DNA from: DASYSA01 sp036003885
Lineage (GTDB): Bacteria; Acidobacteriota; Blastocatellia; UBA7656
DNA: 37,897 nt
NCBI GenBank assembly: GCA_036003885.1
Contig: DASYSA010000076.1
Span: 1-37,897 of the forward strand
Direction: 5' to 3'
Positions 24,772-32,758 of the stretch are shown one piece after another. The notes below the pieces were generated by a model, which saw only the letters and a program-made list of their open reading frames with translations, was not told where the DNA came from and did no database searches. The translations under genes were made by a program, and so were the position numbers. Within the stretch, counting starts at the first letter, position 1. Each line of letters begins with the position of its first letter.

Positions 24772-25716
24772 TCACAGCGGCACGCTTACGGTCTTCAGTA
24801 TCTCCTGGAGAGCAGCTTGAGCCTCGTCTGAACGGCGCAGTCCGGTCGAATAGCGCGAGTTCACAACTATGCGATGGGCAAAGACTGGAATGACCAGGCG
24901 CTTGATGTCGTCGGGGATCACATAGTCGCGCCCTTGAACGAAGGCCAGCGCCTGGGCGGCATGATAGAGCGCGAGGCTGCCACGCGGGCTCACTCCCAGG
25001 TCGAGTATCTCGGAGTCCCTGGTTGCTCGAACGATTCGAATCAAATAATCGATCAGCGACTCATCGACCGCTACTTCGCGCACTTCACGCTGCAGCGACA
25101 GAACGTCGTCGCTGTGCATGACCGGAGTAATGTGCGCGACCGACGAATTGAGCGACTGCTGGCGCAAGATCGTCTTCTCATCTTCGCTCCCCGGGTAACC
25201 CATGCGAAGGCGCATCATGAAGCGATCCAACTGGGACTCGGGCAATGGGTAGGTGCCGTGATGCTCGATCGGATTCTGGGTCGCCAGCACCATGAAAGGC
25301 CGCGGCAGTTGATGCGTCTCCTGCTCGATCGTTACGTGCCCTTCCGCCATCGCTTCGAGCAGCGCCGACTGGGTCTTGGGTGTCGTGCGATTGATCTCGT
25401 CAGCCAGCACTACATTGGCAAAAATCGGTCCTCGCTTAAATACAAACTCCGAGCGCTGTTGGTTGAATACTTCCAGACCCACGATATCGGTCGGCAACAT
25501 GTCCGACGTGAACTGGATACGCTGAAATGAGCAGTCGAAGCTCCGCGCCAGGGCCTGGGCCAGGGTCGTCTTCCCCACTCCCGGTACGTCTTCGATCAGC
25601 AAGTGCCCGCTGGCTAACAGAGTGACCAGCGCAAGCTCGACCACATCCGTCTTACCCTTGATGACGCTTTCGATAGTTGCCTGAAGCTGTTCGCTCTTGC
25701 CTGCGGTCCTGATCAC
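24772..25716 (-). CDS. MoxR-family AAA+ ATPase
   Basis: 314 residues from GTG 25716 with GAGGG about 10 bases upstream. Walker A is EDVPGVGKTT (residues 42-51), Walker B VVLADEINRTTPKTQSALLEAM, sensor 1 LATQNPIE, and the C-terminal lid carries SPRGSLALYHAAQALA. MoxR proteins are chaperone-like ATPases that act on vWA/DUF58 partners. First gene of the MoxR-DUF58-transglutaminase unit, divergent from the coiled-coil gene at 25958. Confidence 0.94.
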   Translation of the reverse strand: MIRTAGKSEQLQATIESVIKGKTDVVELALVTLLASGHLLIEDVPGVGKTTLAQALARSFDCSFQRIQFTSDMLPTDIVGLEVFNQQRSEFVFKRGPIFANVVLADEINRTTPKTQSALLEAMAEGHVTIEQETHQLPRPFMVLATQNPIEHHGTYPLPESQLDRFMMRLRMGYPGSEDEKTILRQQSLNSSVAHITPVMHSDDVLSLQREVREVAVDESLIDYLIRIVRATRDSEILDLGVSPRGSLALYHAAQALAFVQGRDYVIPDDIKRLVIPVFAHRIVVNSRYSTGLRRSDEAQAALQEILKTVSVPL

Positions 25717-25957
25717 TAATAACGGCCCTCGTGCGGCGGAATGGGGAGCAAACCTAATCTAGCACAAAGAAATGCCGCCCGTGAAGGAGAGTTCCGAAGC
25801 AGGCTGGACTCGCCGGCTGCCCGCACAGCTTTATTATTGCCTCTGACAGCCGTTGGCCTTAGACTGGTACTGACGAACCGCACATTGACATCGACAAGCC
25901 CCCCCGAACTGCGGAACGAGCGACCTGTCGTTGGTTATTCGCCGTAAAGGAATCGTT

Positions 25958-26401
25958 ATGCAGAATAGACCTGGAAAGTTTCAAAGCGAATTGGCCCGGG
26001 CATCGTCGGATCTCAAGGACCAGGAAGCGAAGCTTGAGCAGACAAGATACCTCCTGCAAGAGAAAAAGAATGAAAGGTCGGGAATCGACAGCCAGCGCCA
26101 TATGCTGGAACGGACCGGGGACATAAACAGGTTAATGATGATGAAGCAGCGCGGGCTGGCGCTCGATAAGTCGATAACTGAACTGCTGATGACCGAACGC
26201 GAGAATGCAGAACGGGTGGAGTCGGCCAGGCGCTACGTGCAGGCACTGACCGCCCGCCTGGAAAAACTGCGCGAAGAGGCGGCCAGCCTCAGCGAGAAGA
26301 TCTCACTGGACCAGGTGCCTGCAGAGGTATTGCCTCAGGTCAAGAGCAGCTTGCGACGCGTTCAGATGCAGATCGAAGCGCTCACAGGCGCGGAGACTTG
26401 A
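25958..26401 (+). CDS. Orphan coiled-coil protein
   Basis: 147 residues from ATG 25958 with AAAGGA about 7 bases upstream (the frame is open to 25931 but without support). Apart from a short N-terminus and the VPAEVLPQ break near residue 120, the whole chain is predicted by eye to be helical with heptad-like leucine spacing and many Glu/Lys/Arg/Gln: a long coiled coil without signal peptide or membrane helix. I do not recognise the family. It stands alone between the divergent MoxR gene and the convergent esterase gene. Confidence 0.7.
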   Translation: MQNRPGKFQSELARASSDLKDQEAKLEQTRYLLQEKKNERSGIDSQRHMLERTGDINRLMMMKQRGLALDKSITELLMTERENAERVESARRYVQALTARLEKLREEAASLSEKISLDQVPAEVLPQVKSSLRRVQMQIEALTGAET

Positions 26402-26462
26402 AATCGCGGGCTCTCGAGACGCTCCGTAATCTTCGTATGCCGCAAAACGGCGCGACCCCAAA

Positions 26463-27179
26463 TCACACTTCATACCCTTTAGGGGGACGCAGCGCAGCTG
26501 AATTCGGCTTCTCTCCCTGAATCAAAGGCCGAATAAATCTGTAAACCGTATCGGCCACAAGCCTCGTTCCCTCTGCGTTTGGATGTATTCCATCCCCCTG
26601 ATTAAGAGATGGGATGCCCGCCACGCCCTCGAGAAGGAAAGGGATCAGAACCACGCGTTGTTCCCGCGCGAGGGTTTCAAAAGCCTCGTGAACTCCCTTT
26701 CCATATTCACGGCCCGAATTGGTCGGAGCTTCCATGCCGGCGAGCAGCACCACGACTCCGCGAGCTTTGATACGCTCAATGATCTGCGCCAGATTCTTCT
26801 TCATCTCCTCAATACTCTGACCCCGAAGAATATCATTTGCTCCGAGTTCGAGTATCACTACTCTAACGTCTCCCTCGAGTGCCCAGTCGACCCGCCTTAG
26901 TCCGCCGGCGGTCGTGTCACCTGAAATGCCCGCGTTCACAACCTCGTATTGGAAGCCCTCCGCGTCGAGTCTCTTCTGCAGCAGGGCCGGGTAGCTCTCA
27001 GATCGAGAAAGGCCCAGTCCCGCGGTCAAGCTATCGCCGAACGCGACTATCTTCGGTACACTTTTGGAGGGAGAGGTTGGAGCTGAAGGCGACGCAGGAG
27101 CGACCGCGCGCGGCTGTTCCCGGCAAGCGGCAACCCCCAGACTCCCCAGAAAGATCAGGCTCAGTAGAGAAGGTTTCAT
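26463..27179 (-). CDS. SGNH/GDSL esterase lipoprotein (TesA-like)
   Basis: 238 residues from ATG 27179. The N-terminus MKPSLLSLIFLGSLGVAAC ends in a lipobox with Cys19, so it is probably a lipoprotein, unlike soluble E. coli TesA. SGNH blocks are complete: FGDSLTAG (nucleophile Ser50), AGISGDTTAGG, LELGANDILRG and DGIHPNAEG (catalytic Asp/His). Likely a lysophospholipase, thioesterase or arylesterase acting in the periplasm. Its start codon overlaps that of the divergent ABC ATPase gene, the same tesA-ybbA-ybbP arrangement known in E. coli. TATAAT on the minus strand at 27191-27186 lies only 6 bases before the ATG. Confidence 0.92.
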   Translation of the reverse strand: MKPSLLSLIFLGSLGVAACREQPRAVAPASPSAPTSPSKSVPKIVAFGDSLTAGLGLSRSESYPALLQKRLDAEGFQYEVVNAGISGDTTAGGLRRVDWALEGDVRVVILELGANDILRGQSIEEMKKNLAQIIERIKARGVVVLLAGMEAPTNSGREYGKGVHEAFETLAREQRVVLIPFLLEGVAGIPSLNQGDGIHPNAEGTRLVADTVYRFIRPLIQGEKPNSAALRPPKGYEV

Positions 27180-27900
27180 GATCGAATTATACAAAGTCTC
27201 CAAGCAAGTTCCTTCCGGCGCCGAAATCCTCACGATCCTTCACTCCCTCGATCTGACAATTCCGGATGGCCAGTTCATTTCCGTCGCCGGACCGTCGGGG
27301 AGCGGCAAATCGACTCTTCTCGGACTCATCGCCGGACTTGACGCACCGAGTTCCGGTGAAATCCGAATCGACGGCACGTCCATAACGGGAATCAGCGAAG
27401 ACGCTCTGGCAGAGCTTCGGGGTAAGAAAATCGGCTTCATCTTTCAATCGTTCCACCTCATCTCCTCATTGACCGCGTATGAGAACGTTCTCATACCGAT
27501 GGAGATCGCGGGCGTCAAACACGCAGGTGACAGAGCCAGTCGTCTCCTTGAAGACGTCGACCTGACGGCTCGCGCGCATCACTACCCGGCTCAACTCTCC
27601 GGCGGCGAACAGCAGCGGGTCGCTATCGCCAGGGCCTTTGCCAACGACCCATCAATTCTGCTTGCAGATGAGCCGACCGGCAACCTCGATTCGAAAAACG
27701 GGCGGCACGTGTTTGATCTGATGATCGAGATCCACCGGAGGCTGGGGGCGACGCTGGTGCTGGTCACTCACGACCACGAGCTTGCATCTCTGGCCGACCG
27801 TCGCATCCTCCTTGCGGACGGCCGCGTAGCAAGCGACAGCGACTATGCGTCCATCGAACGGCAAGCGGAAGAGGCTGGCGTTGAGGCGTCGCAATTATGA
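27178..27900 (+). CDS. ABC transporter ATP-binding protein (YbbA-like)
   Basis: 240 residues from ATG 27178, with AGAAGG a few bases upstream; the frame is open upstream but inside the divergent esterase gene. Walker A GPSGSGKST (38-46), signature LSGGEQQRVAIARA, Walker B ILLADEPTGNLDS and the H-loop VTHDHE are intact. LolD/MacB-like class, which works with FtsX-type permeases rather than classical transporters. It overlaps the permease gene by four bases (ATGA). Confidence 0.94.
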   Translation: MIELYKVSKQVPSGAEILTILHSLDLTIPDGQFISVAGPSGSGKSTLLGLIAGLDAPSSGEIRIDGTSITGISEDALAELRGKKIGFIFQSFHLISSLTAYENVLIPMEIAGVKHAGDRASRLLEDVDLTARAHHYPAQLSGGEQQRVAIARAFANDPSILLADEPTGNLDSKNGRHVFDLMIEIHRRLGATLVLVTHDHELASLADRRILLADGRVASDSDYASIERQAEEAGVEASQL

Positions 27901-30419
27901 TATTTGTTTTTGAGATGGCCCGTCGCGAGATGCGCGCTTCGTGGCGACGCCTGTTGTTCTTCTTCATCTGCATCGCGATAGGCGTCGCCTCGATTGTGAC
28001 GTTGCGCTCGATGATTCAGAACATCAATCAGGCGGTCACCGGCGAAGCTCGCTCCATACTGACGGCCGACGTTCAGGTGGATTCGGACAGGCCCTGGACC
28101 CCGGAGACGCTGGCCACCATCGAACGCATCGCCCAACCGCTGACTCACGCCAGAGCGGAAACAATCGAATCCGCCACTATGGTGCGTCCCGCTGACCCTG
28201 GAAGGGAAGGTTCGTCGATGATCGAGCTGAAGGGAATCGACCCGGGCTTTCCTTTCTACGGAGACTTCAAGCTTGCAGGAGGCGAGACGTTCAACTACAA
28301 CCTCCTTCAAAACAATGGCGCTGTGGTGGCGCCGTCGCTGCTGGATCGGTTGAAGCTTAAGATCGGCGATGAAGTGAAGATAGGCGAATCGAGCTTTCAG
28401 ATTCGCGGCGTGATCGACCGGGAGCCCGGGGCTGGAGGCGGTTTTCGATTGGGACCGCGCGTCTTCATCGAGCGGGCTGCAGTAGACAAGACGGGGCTCA
28501 CCGGCTTCGGCAGTCGAGCCCGCAGGAAGATTCTGTTTGCGACCGAACCCGCTCAGATGGATCCGCTCGTGCAGCAATTGAAGGCCGAGCTGAAGAACAC
28601 TCTGATCAATATTCGCACCTACAAAGACTCGCAGGAAAACCTGAGCGAACAACTCTCGCGGGCGGAGAACTATTTGTCGCTCACCGGCCTGGTTATCCTG
28701 GTGCTGGGGGGCATCGGAATCTCGAACGTCACCCGGGTATTTGTGGAACAGAAGAGGAAGGCGATTGCCATTCTGAAATGTCTCGGCGCGTCCGGCAGCA
28801 AGGTTACAGCGATATATCTCGCCCAGGTTCTCGCGCTTGGTTTGGCAGGCAGCCTCCTGGGAGTTGCGCTGGCCCGCGTTAGCGTTTACTTCATTCATAT
28901 CTATCTGGCTGACAGGCTTCCACTGAATGTCAGCTACGGTCTTCAACCGGGCGCGGCGGCCCAGGGTATTGGAGTCGGACTCCTCATCTCGCTGCTCTTT
29001 TCGGCATTGCCGTTGCTGCGCATCCGACGCATAAAGCCAAACGTCCTTCTGCGCGATTCAGTTGAGGAAGGGAGTCGCCGAATTGATCTCCTGCGATGGG
29101 CGACCGCCGCGTCGGTTGCGGCGGGCCTAGTCCTTCTGGCTTCGTGGCAGGCGGGATCGTTGCGCGTTGGAATCTTCTTCCTGGCCGGACTCGCAGTAAC
29201 GGCGACGGCGCTGAACCTGGCGGCAGGCCTTCTGATCTTTCTCCTGCGACGCGCCCGATCCGCCGGATCTTTCACCATGCGGCAGGCCATCAGCAGCCTG
29301 TACCGGCCCGGCAATCAGACTCGCGTGATCGTGATGGTCGTGGGGCTTGGAGTCTTTCTCATAATCGCGACCCAGTCGCTTCAATCGAATCTGATTCGCG
29401 AATTCGACATCGGCCGCAGCGGCAAACTCCCAAACCTGTTTCTGATCGATATTCAGAAAGACCAGCGCGACGGGGTTGCAGCGCTGGTCAAACAGGAAAC
29501 CGGTGAAGATCCCCTCCTGATTCCGACAATTCGCGCTCGCATTGTGAAGATCGATGACCGCGAAGTAGATCTCGAGCAGGCTGAACCGAAACGCGACCGG
29601 GGCAGGCTGGGCCGCGAATACGTCGTCACGTACCGGCCCGGGCTGGATACCAACGAGAGAGTCATTGAAGGGAAGATGTGGGATCCGGCGCCCTCCCCTG
29701 AGCCCGAAATATCCGCCGAAGAGAGTATGCGCGGTCTGATGGGACTCGGCGTGGGCAGCACGATCACATTCGACATCCAGGGGCGCAAGATGACTGCCAG
29801 AGTCACCAGCTTCAGACACGTGGACTGGCGCAATTCGCGAACCGGATTCATGCTCGTTTTTCGCCCCGGCACCCTGGAAGACGCCCCGCAAATGCTGGTG
29901 GCCGGGATCGACGGACCGACCGGCGAGGTTGAGAAAGCTCGCTTTCAAAGAACGCTCCTGGATGGGTTCCCGAACGTCTCGGTCATTGATGTGAGCGACA
30001 TCGTCCGCAGTGTAATGCGGATTGTGAATACGGTCACCCTCGCGGTCTCGTTCATCGGGCTTTTCGTCTTTTTAAGCGGAGCGCTGATCCTGGTTGGGTC
30101 GATTGCGATGACCAAATTTCAACGCATCTACGAAGCGGCCGTGTTGAAGACTCTCGGGGCGAAGCGAAAGATGCTTATGATGATTCTCCTTGTAGAGTAT
30201 GCGCTGTTGGGCCTGGTGTCGGGAATCATCGGCTCGGTGGCGGCTGCGGGCCTCTGTTATGCCACTTCGAAGTGGGTCTTCGAAATACCGTGGGCCTTCA
30301 CGCCGGCCATCAATGCGGTAGGCATACTTGGGACGATAGCGCTGGTGATGATTGTAGGTGCAGTTTCGACGCTGGATGTCCTCTCGAAGAAGCCGCTGTC
30401 GATTCTCCGGTCCCAATGA
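27897..30419 (+). CDS. FtsX-family ABC permease (YbbP-like)
   Basis: 840 residues. A transmembrane helix near 15-38, then a large periplasmic MacB-like domain (about 40-255), a bundle of helices (about 260-360), two more central helices (about 395-450), a helix near 478-495, a second periplasmic domain (about 500-690) and a C-terminal FtsX bundle (about 700-840). This ten-helix duplicated layout is that of YbbP rather than MacB. With the ATPase and the neighbouring esterase it matches the tesA-ybbA-ybbP module; substrate unknown, possibly lipid-like molecules or lipoproteins. Confidence 0.93.
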   Translation: MIFVFEMARREMRASWRRLLFFFICIAIGVASIVTLRSMIQNINQAVTGEARSILTADVQVDSDRPWTPETLATIERIAQPLTHARAETIESATMVRPADPGREGSSMIELKGIDPGFPFYGDFKLAGGETFNYNLLQNNGAVVAPSLLDRLKLKIGDEVKIGESSFQIRGVIDREPGAGGGFRLGPRVFIERAAVDKTGLTGFGSRARRKILFATEPAQMDPLVQQLKAELKNTLINIRTYKDSQENLSEQLSRAENYLSLTGLVILVLGGIGISNVTRVFVEQKRKAIAILKCLGASGSKVTAIYLAQVLALGLAGSLLGVALARVSVYFIHIYLADRLPLNVSYGLQPGAAAQGIGVGLLISLLFSALPLLRIRRIKPNVLLRDSVEEGSRRIDLLRWATAASVAAGLVLLASWQAGSLRVGIFFLAGLAVTATALNLAAGLLIFLLRRARSAGSFTMRQAISSLYRPGNQTRVIVMVVGLGVFLIIATQSLQSNLIREFDIGRSGKLPNLFLIDIQKDQRDGVAALVKQETGEDPLLIPTIRARIVKIDDREVDLEQAEPKRDRGRLGREYVVTYRPGLDTNERVIEGKMWDPAPSPEPEISAEESMRGLMGLGVGSTITFDIQGRKMTARVTSFRHVDWRNSRTGFMLVFRPGTLEDAPQMLVAGIDGPTGEVEKARFQRTLLDGFPNVSVIDVSDIVRSVMRIVNTVTLAVSFIGLFVFLSGALILVGSIAMTKFQRIYEAAVLKTLGAKRKMLMMILLVEYALLGLVSGIIGSVAAAGLCYATSKWVFEIPWAFTPAINAVGILGTIALVMIVGAVSTLDVLSKKPLSILRSQ

Positions 30420-30440
30420 AACCCCGGCGCCCGAAGAGCT

Positions 30441-30550
30441 ATCCGCAGATGTCGCAGATTCGCAGATGCGATGACAGATGGTACCTCACGGCGTTTGAAG
30501 TCGTCCTTTGTCGTGGTTGTTCGTCTGCGTTACCTGCGCAATCTGTGGAC
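30441..30550. repeat. Phrase-repeat hairpin E (GCAGATT type)
   Basis: Between the convergent ybbP-like and groEL genes. The left arm (30441-30470) reads as GCAGATG, GCAGATT, GCAGATG units; the right arm (30522-30550) carries complementary CTGCG and CAATCTGTGG units. Pairing is imperfect, with a loop of about 50 bases. Confidence 0.65.
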
Positions 30551-30574
30551 GAGCGAGGACACTGTCTGACAAGG

Positions 30575-30609
30575 GGAAAGGCCCTGACCAAAATGGACAG
30601 AGCCTTTCC
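30575..30609. terminator. Hairpin between the convergent ybbP-like and groEL genes
   Basis: GGAAAGGCCCTG (30575-30586) pairs with CAGAGCCTTTCC (30598-30609) with one mismatch and an 11-base loop. It lies 30 bases beyond the groEL stop. On the plus strand it is followed by TGTTTG; neither side has a strong U-run, so it may act in both directions weakly. Confidence 0.55.
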
Positions 30610-30638
30610 TGTTTGAAACGAAAGCTGAACGTTCTTTC

Positions 30639-32267
30639 TTAGAATCCGCCCATGCCACCGCCGCCCGGCATCTGCGGCGCTTCCTTCTCGGCCTCAGGAA
30701 TCTCAGAGACAATCGCCTCAGTCGTGAGCAGCAGTCCTGCGATCGATGCCGCGTTCTGCAAAGCGGAGCGCGTCACCTTCGTCGGATCTACCACACCCAT
30801 CTTGAGCATGTCCCCGTACTCCTCAGACTCGGCGTTGAACCCGAAGTTCGGGCTGTTGTTAGCCCTTACTTTTTCAACTACTACCGCGCCTTCGAATCCG
30901 GCATTCTGCACGATCTGCCTGAGCGGCTCTTCGAGGGCTCGCCGCACGATCCCAACGCCGATGTTCTCGTCGTCGTGGTCGAGCACGAAACCTTCAAGCA
31001 CCTTTTGAGCTCGAATGAATGCTACGCCGCCGCCCGGGACGATCCCCTCTTCAACTGCGGCCTTCGTCGCGTGCATCGCGTCTTCGACTCGCGCCTTCTT
31101 CTCTTTCAGCTCGGTCTCGGTCGCGGCGCCAACCTTGATGACCGCCACTCCACCGACCAGCTTCGCAAGCCGCTCCTGGAGTTTCTCACGGTCGTAATCG
31201 CTGGTCGTCTCCTCGATCTGAGCTCGAATCTGGCGAACCCGTCCCTCGATTTCGGAAGGCTTGCCGGCTCCTTCGACGATCGTTGTGTTGTCCTTGTCGA
31301 CGACGATCTTCTTGCCGCGTCCCAGGTCCGTGAGCTGAATGCTCTCGAGCTTGATGCCGAGGTCTTCGGTGATTGCCTGGCCGCCGGTCAGGATCGCGAT
31401 GTCCTGAAGCATGGCCTTGCGGCGATCGCCGAATCCCGGAGCCTTGACGGCACAAACCTGCAGGGTGCCGCGAAGCTTGTTCACCACCAGAGTCGCTAGC
31501 GCTTCGCCCTCTACGTCTTCAGCGATGATCAGCAGAGGCTTGCCCTGGCGAGCGACTTGCTCGAGCAGCGGCAGCAGGTCCTTCATCGACGAGATCTTCT
31601 TTTCGTGGATCAGAATGAGCGCGTCTTCGAGCACCGCTTCCATCCTCTCCGGATCGGTCACGAAGTAGGGCGAAAGATAACCGCGGTCAAACTGCATACC
31701 CTCGACCACGTCGAGCGAGGTCTCGAGCGTTCGGGCCTCTTCGACGGTGATCACGCCGTCCTTGCCGACCTTGGCCATCGCTTCGGCGATGAGCTGGCCG
31801 ATGTTGGCGTCGCCGTTAGCCGAGATGGTTCCGACCTGGGCGATTGCGTCACCCTTGACGGGTTTCGACAAACGCTGAATCTCCTCGACCGCCTTTTGGA
31901 CGGCCTTGTCGATCCCACGCTTCAAAGCCATCGGGCTTGCACCCGCGGCGACGGTCTTCACGCCTTCGCGAAAGATCGCCTGAGCGAGTACGGTTGCTGT
32001 GGTGGTGCCGTCGCCTGCGATGTCGGAGGTCTTGGAAGCAACCTCGCGGACCATCTGGGCTCCGGTGTTCTCCAACTTATTTTCGAGTTCGATTTCCTTG
32101 GCGACGGTGACTCCGTCCTTAGTGATTGTGGGCGAGCCGAACTTCTTCTCGATTACGACGTTGCGCCCTTTGGGTCCAAGCGTCACCTTTACTGCGTCGG
32201 CCAGACGGTTGACCCCCGCCAGAAGATTGCGGCGAGACTCTTCGCCGTATGCGATCTGTTTAGCCAT
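30639..32267 (-). CDS. groEL: Chaperonin GroEL (60 kDa)
   Basis: 542 residues, full length. GroEL tetradecamers fold proteins in the cytoplasm with ATP and GroES. Seen: TLGPKGRNVVIEKKFGSPTI, the ATP-binding GDGTTTATVLAQ segment, VEEGIVPGGGVAFI, and the usual Gly/Met-rich C-terminus ending GGGGMGGF. AGGAGACGAAG precedes ATG 32267. It is second in the groES-groEL operon, with a 26-base gap. Confidence 0.98.
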   Translation of the reverse strand: MAKQIAYGEESRRNLLAGVNRLADAVKVTLGPKGRNVVIEKKFGSPTITKDGVTVAKEIELENKLENTGAQMVREVASKTSDIAGDGTTTATVLAQAIFREGVKTVAAGASPMALKRGIDKAVQKAVEEIQRLSKPVKGDAIAQVGTISANGDANIGQLIAEAMAKVGKDGVITVEEARTLETSLDVVEGMQFDRGYLSPYFVTDPERMEAVLEDALILIHEKKISSMKDLLPLLEQVARQGKPLLIIAEDVEGEALATLVVNKLRGTLQVCAVKAPGFGDRRKAMLQDIAILTGGQAITEDLGIKLESIQLTDLGRGKKIVVDKDNTTIVEGAGKPSEIEGRVRQIRAQIEETTSDYDREKLQERLAKLVGGVAVIKVGAATETELKEKKARVEDAMHATKAAVEEGIVPGGGVAFIRAQKVLEGFVLDHDDENIGVGIVRRALEEPLRQIVQNAGFEGAVVVEKVRANNSPNFGFNAESEEYGDMLKMGVVDPTKVTRSALQNAASIAGLLLTTEAIVSEIPEAEKEAPQMPGGGGMGGF

Positions 32268-32293
32268 TTTCTTCGTCTCCTAGTTAAGAATTA

Positions 32294-32623
32294 CTATTTG
32301 CCCTTGCCTTTTGCCTTCGAGATCTCGGCTCTCTCGATCACACCGAGGATGTCGTCCTCACGCATGATCAAGTACTCTTCGTCGTCGAGCTTGACTTCGT
32401 TGCCCGCGTACTTGCCGAAGAGAACCCGATCGCCCTCCTGCACGTCCAGCGGGATGTACTCGCCGGTGGATTCCTTCTTCTTGCCCTTGCCGACGGCGAT
32501 GACCTCGCCCTCTTGAGGTTTCTCTTTTGCGCTATCCGGGATGATGATCCCCCCGCGAATTTGAGCCTGCTCCTCAATTCGCCTGATGATCACTCGGTCG
32601 TGGAGCGGTCGTATGTTTGCCAT
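32294..32623 (-). CDS. groES: Co-chaperonin GroES (10 kDa)
   Basis: 109 residues. It caps GroEL. Seen: IRPLHDRVIIRR at the start, the mobile loop region (QIRGGIIIPDSAKEKPQEG), VLFGKYAGNEVKLDDEEYLIMREDDILGVI. A Lys-rich tail (SKAKGKGK) makes it slightly longer than the usual ~97 residues. First gene of the operon, behind a consensus promoter and a CIRCE-like operator; the leader is about 90 bases. Confidence 0.97.
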   Translation of the reverse strand: MANIRPLHDRVIIRRIEEQAQIRGGIIIPDSAKEKPQEGEVIAVGKGKKKESTGEYIPLDVQEGDRVLFGKYAGNEVKLDDEEYLIMREDDILGVIERAEISKAKGKGK

Positions 32624-32690
32624 GTCTGTCTTTCATTCTCCTTTCTTACTGTTGAAGGCATTAAAAGCCTAAAAGTGCGGGCGCTCAACA

Positions 32691-32717
32691 TTAGCACTCT
32701 AAGTTCGAGACTGCCAA
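32691..32717 (-). promoter_or_regulatory. CIRCE-like operator of groESL
   Basis: TTAGCACTC (32691-32699), 9-base spacer, GACTGCCAA (32709-32717). The family consensus is TTAGCACTC-N9-GAGTGCTAA; the first half is perfect and the second matches 7 of 9. It overlaps the last base of the -10 box and the expected transcription start, the classic position for HrcA repression released by heat. Confidence 0.85.
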
Positions 32718-32745
32718 TTATATTTAGCGAGGGGGGTTGTGTCAA
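32717..32745 (-). promoter_or_regulatory. Consensus sigma-70 promoter of groESL
   Basis: On the minus strand TTGACA (32745-32740) and TATAAT (32722-32717) are both perfect and exactly 17 bases apart. The -35 box begins 14 bases after the pta stop codon. This is the best promoter in the window. Confidence 0.9.
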
Positions 32746-32758
32746 ACAGAAATGATGG

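Noticed and set aside
27843..28946. A 367-residue minus-strand frame opposite the ybbA/ybbP genes
   Set aside because: Antisense shadow; rich in Arg/Gln/His as expected from the complement of a GC-rich coding strand.
31557..32516. A 319-residue plus-strand frame opposite groEL/groES
   Set aside because: Antisense shadow of groEL and groES with no recognisable domain.
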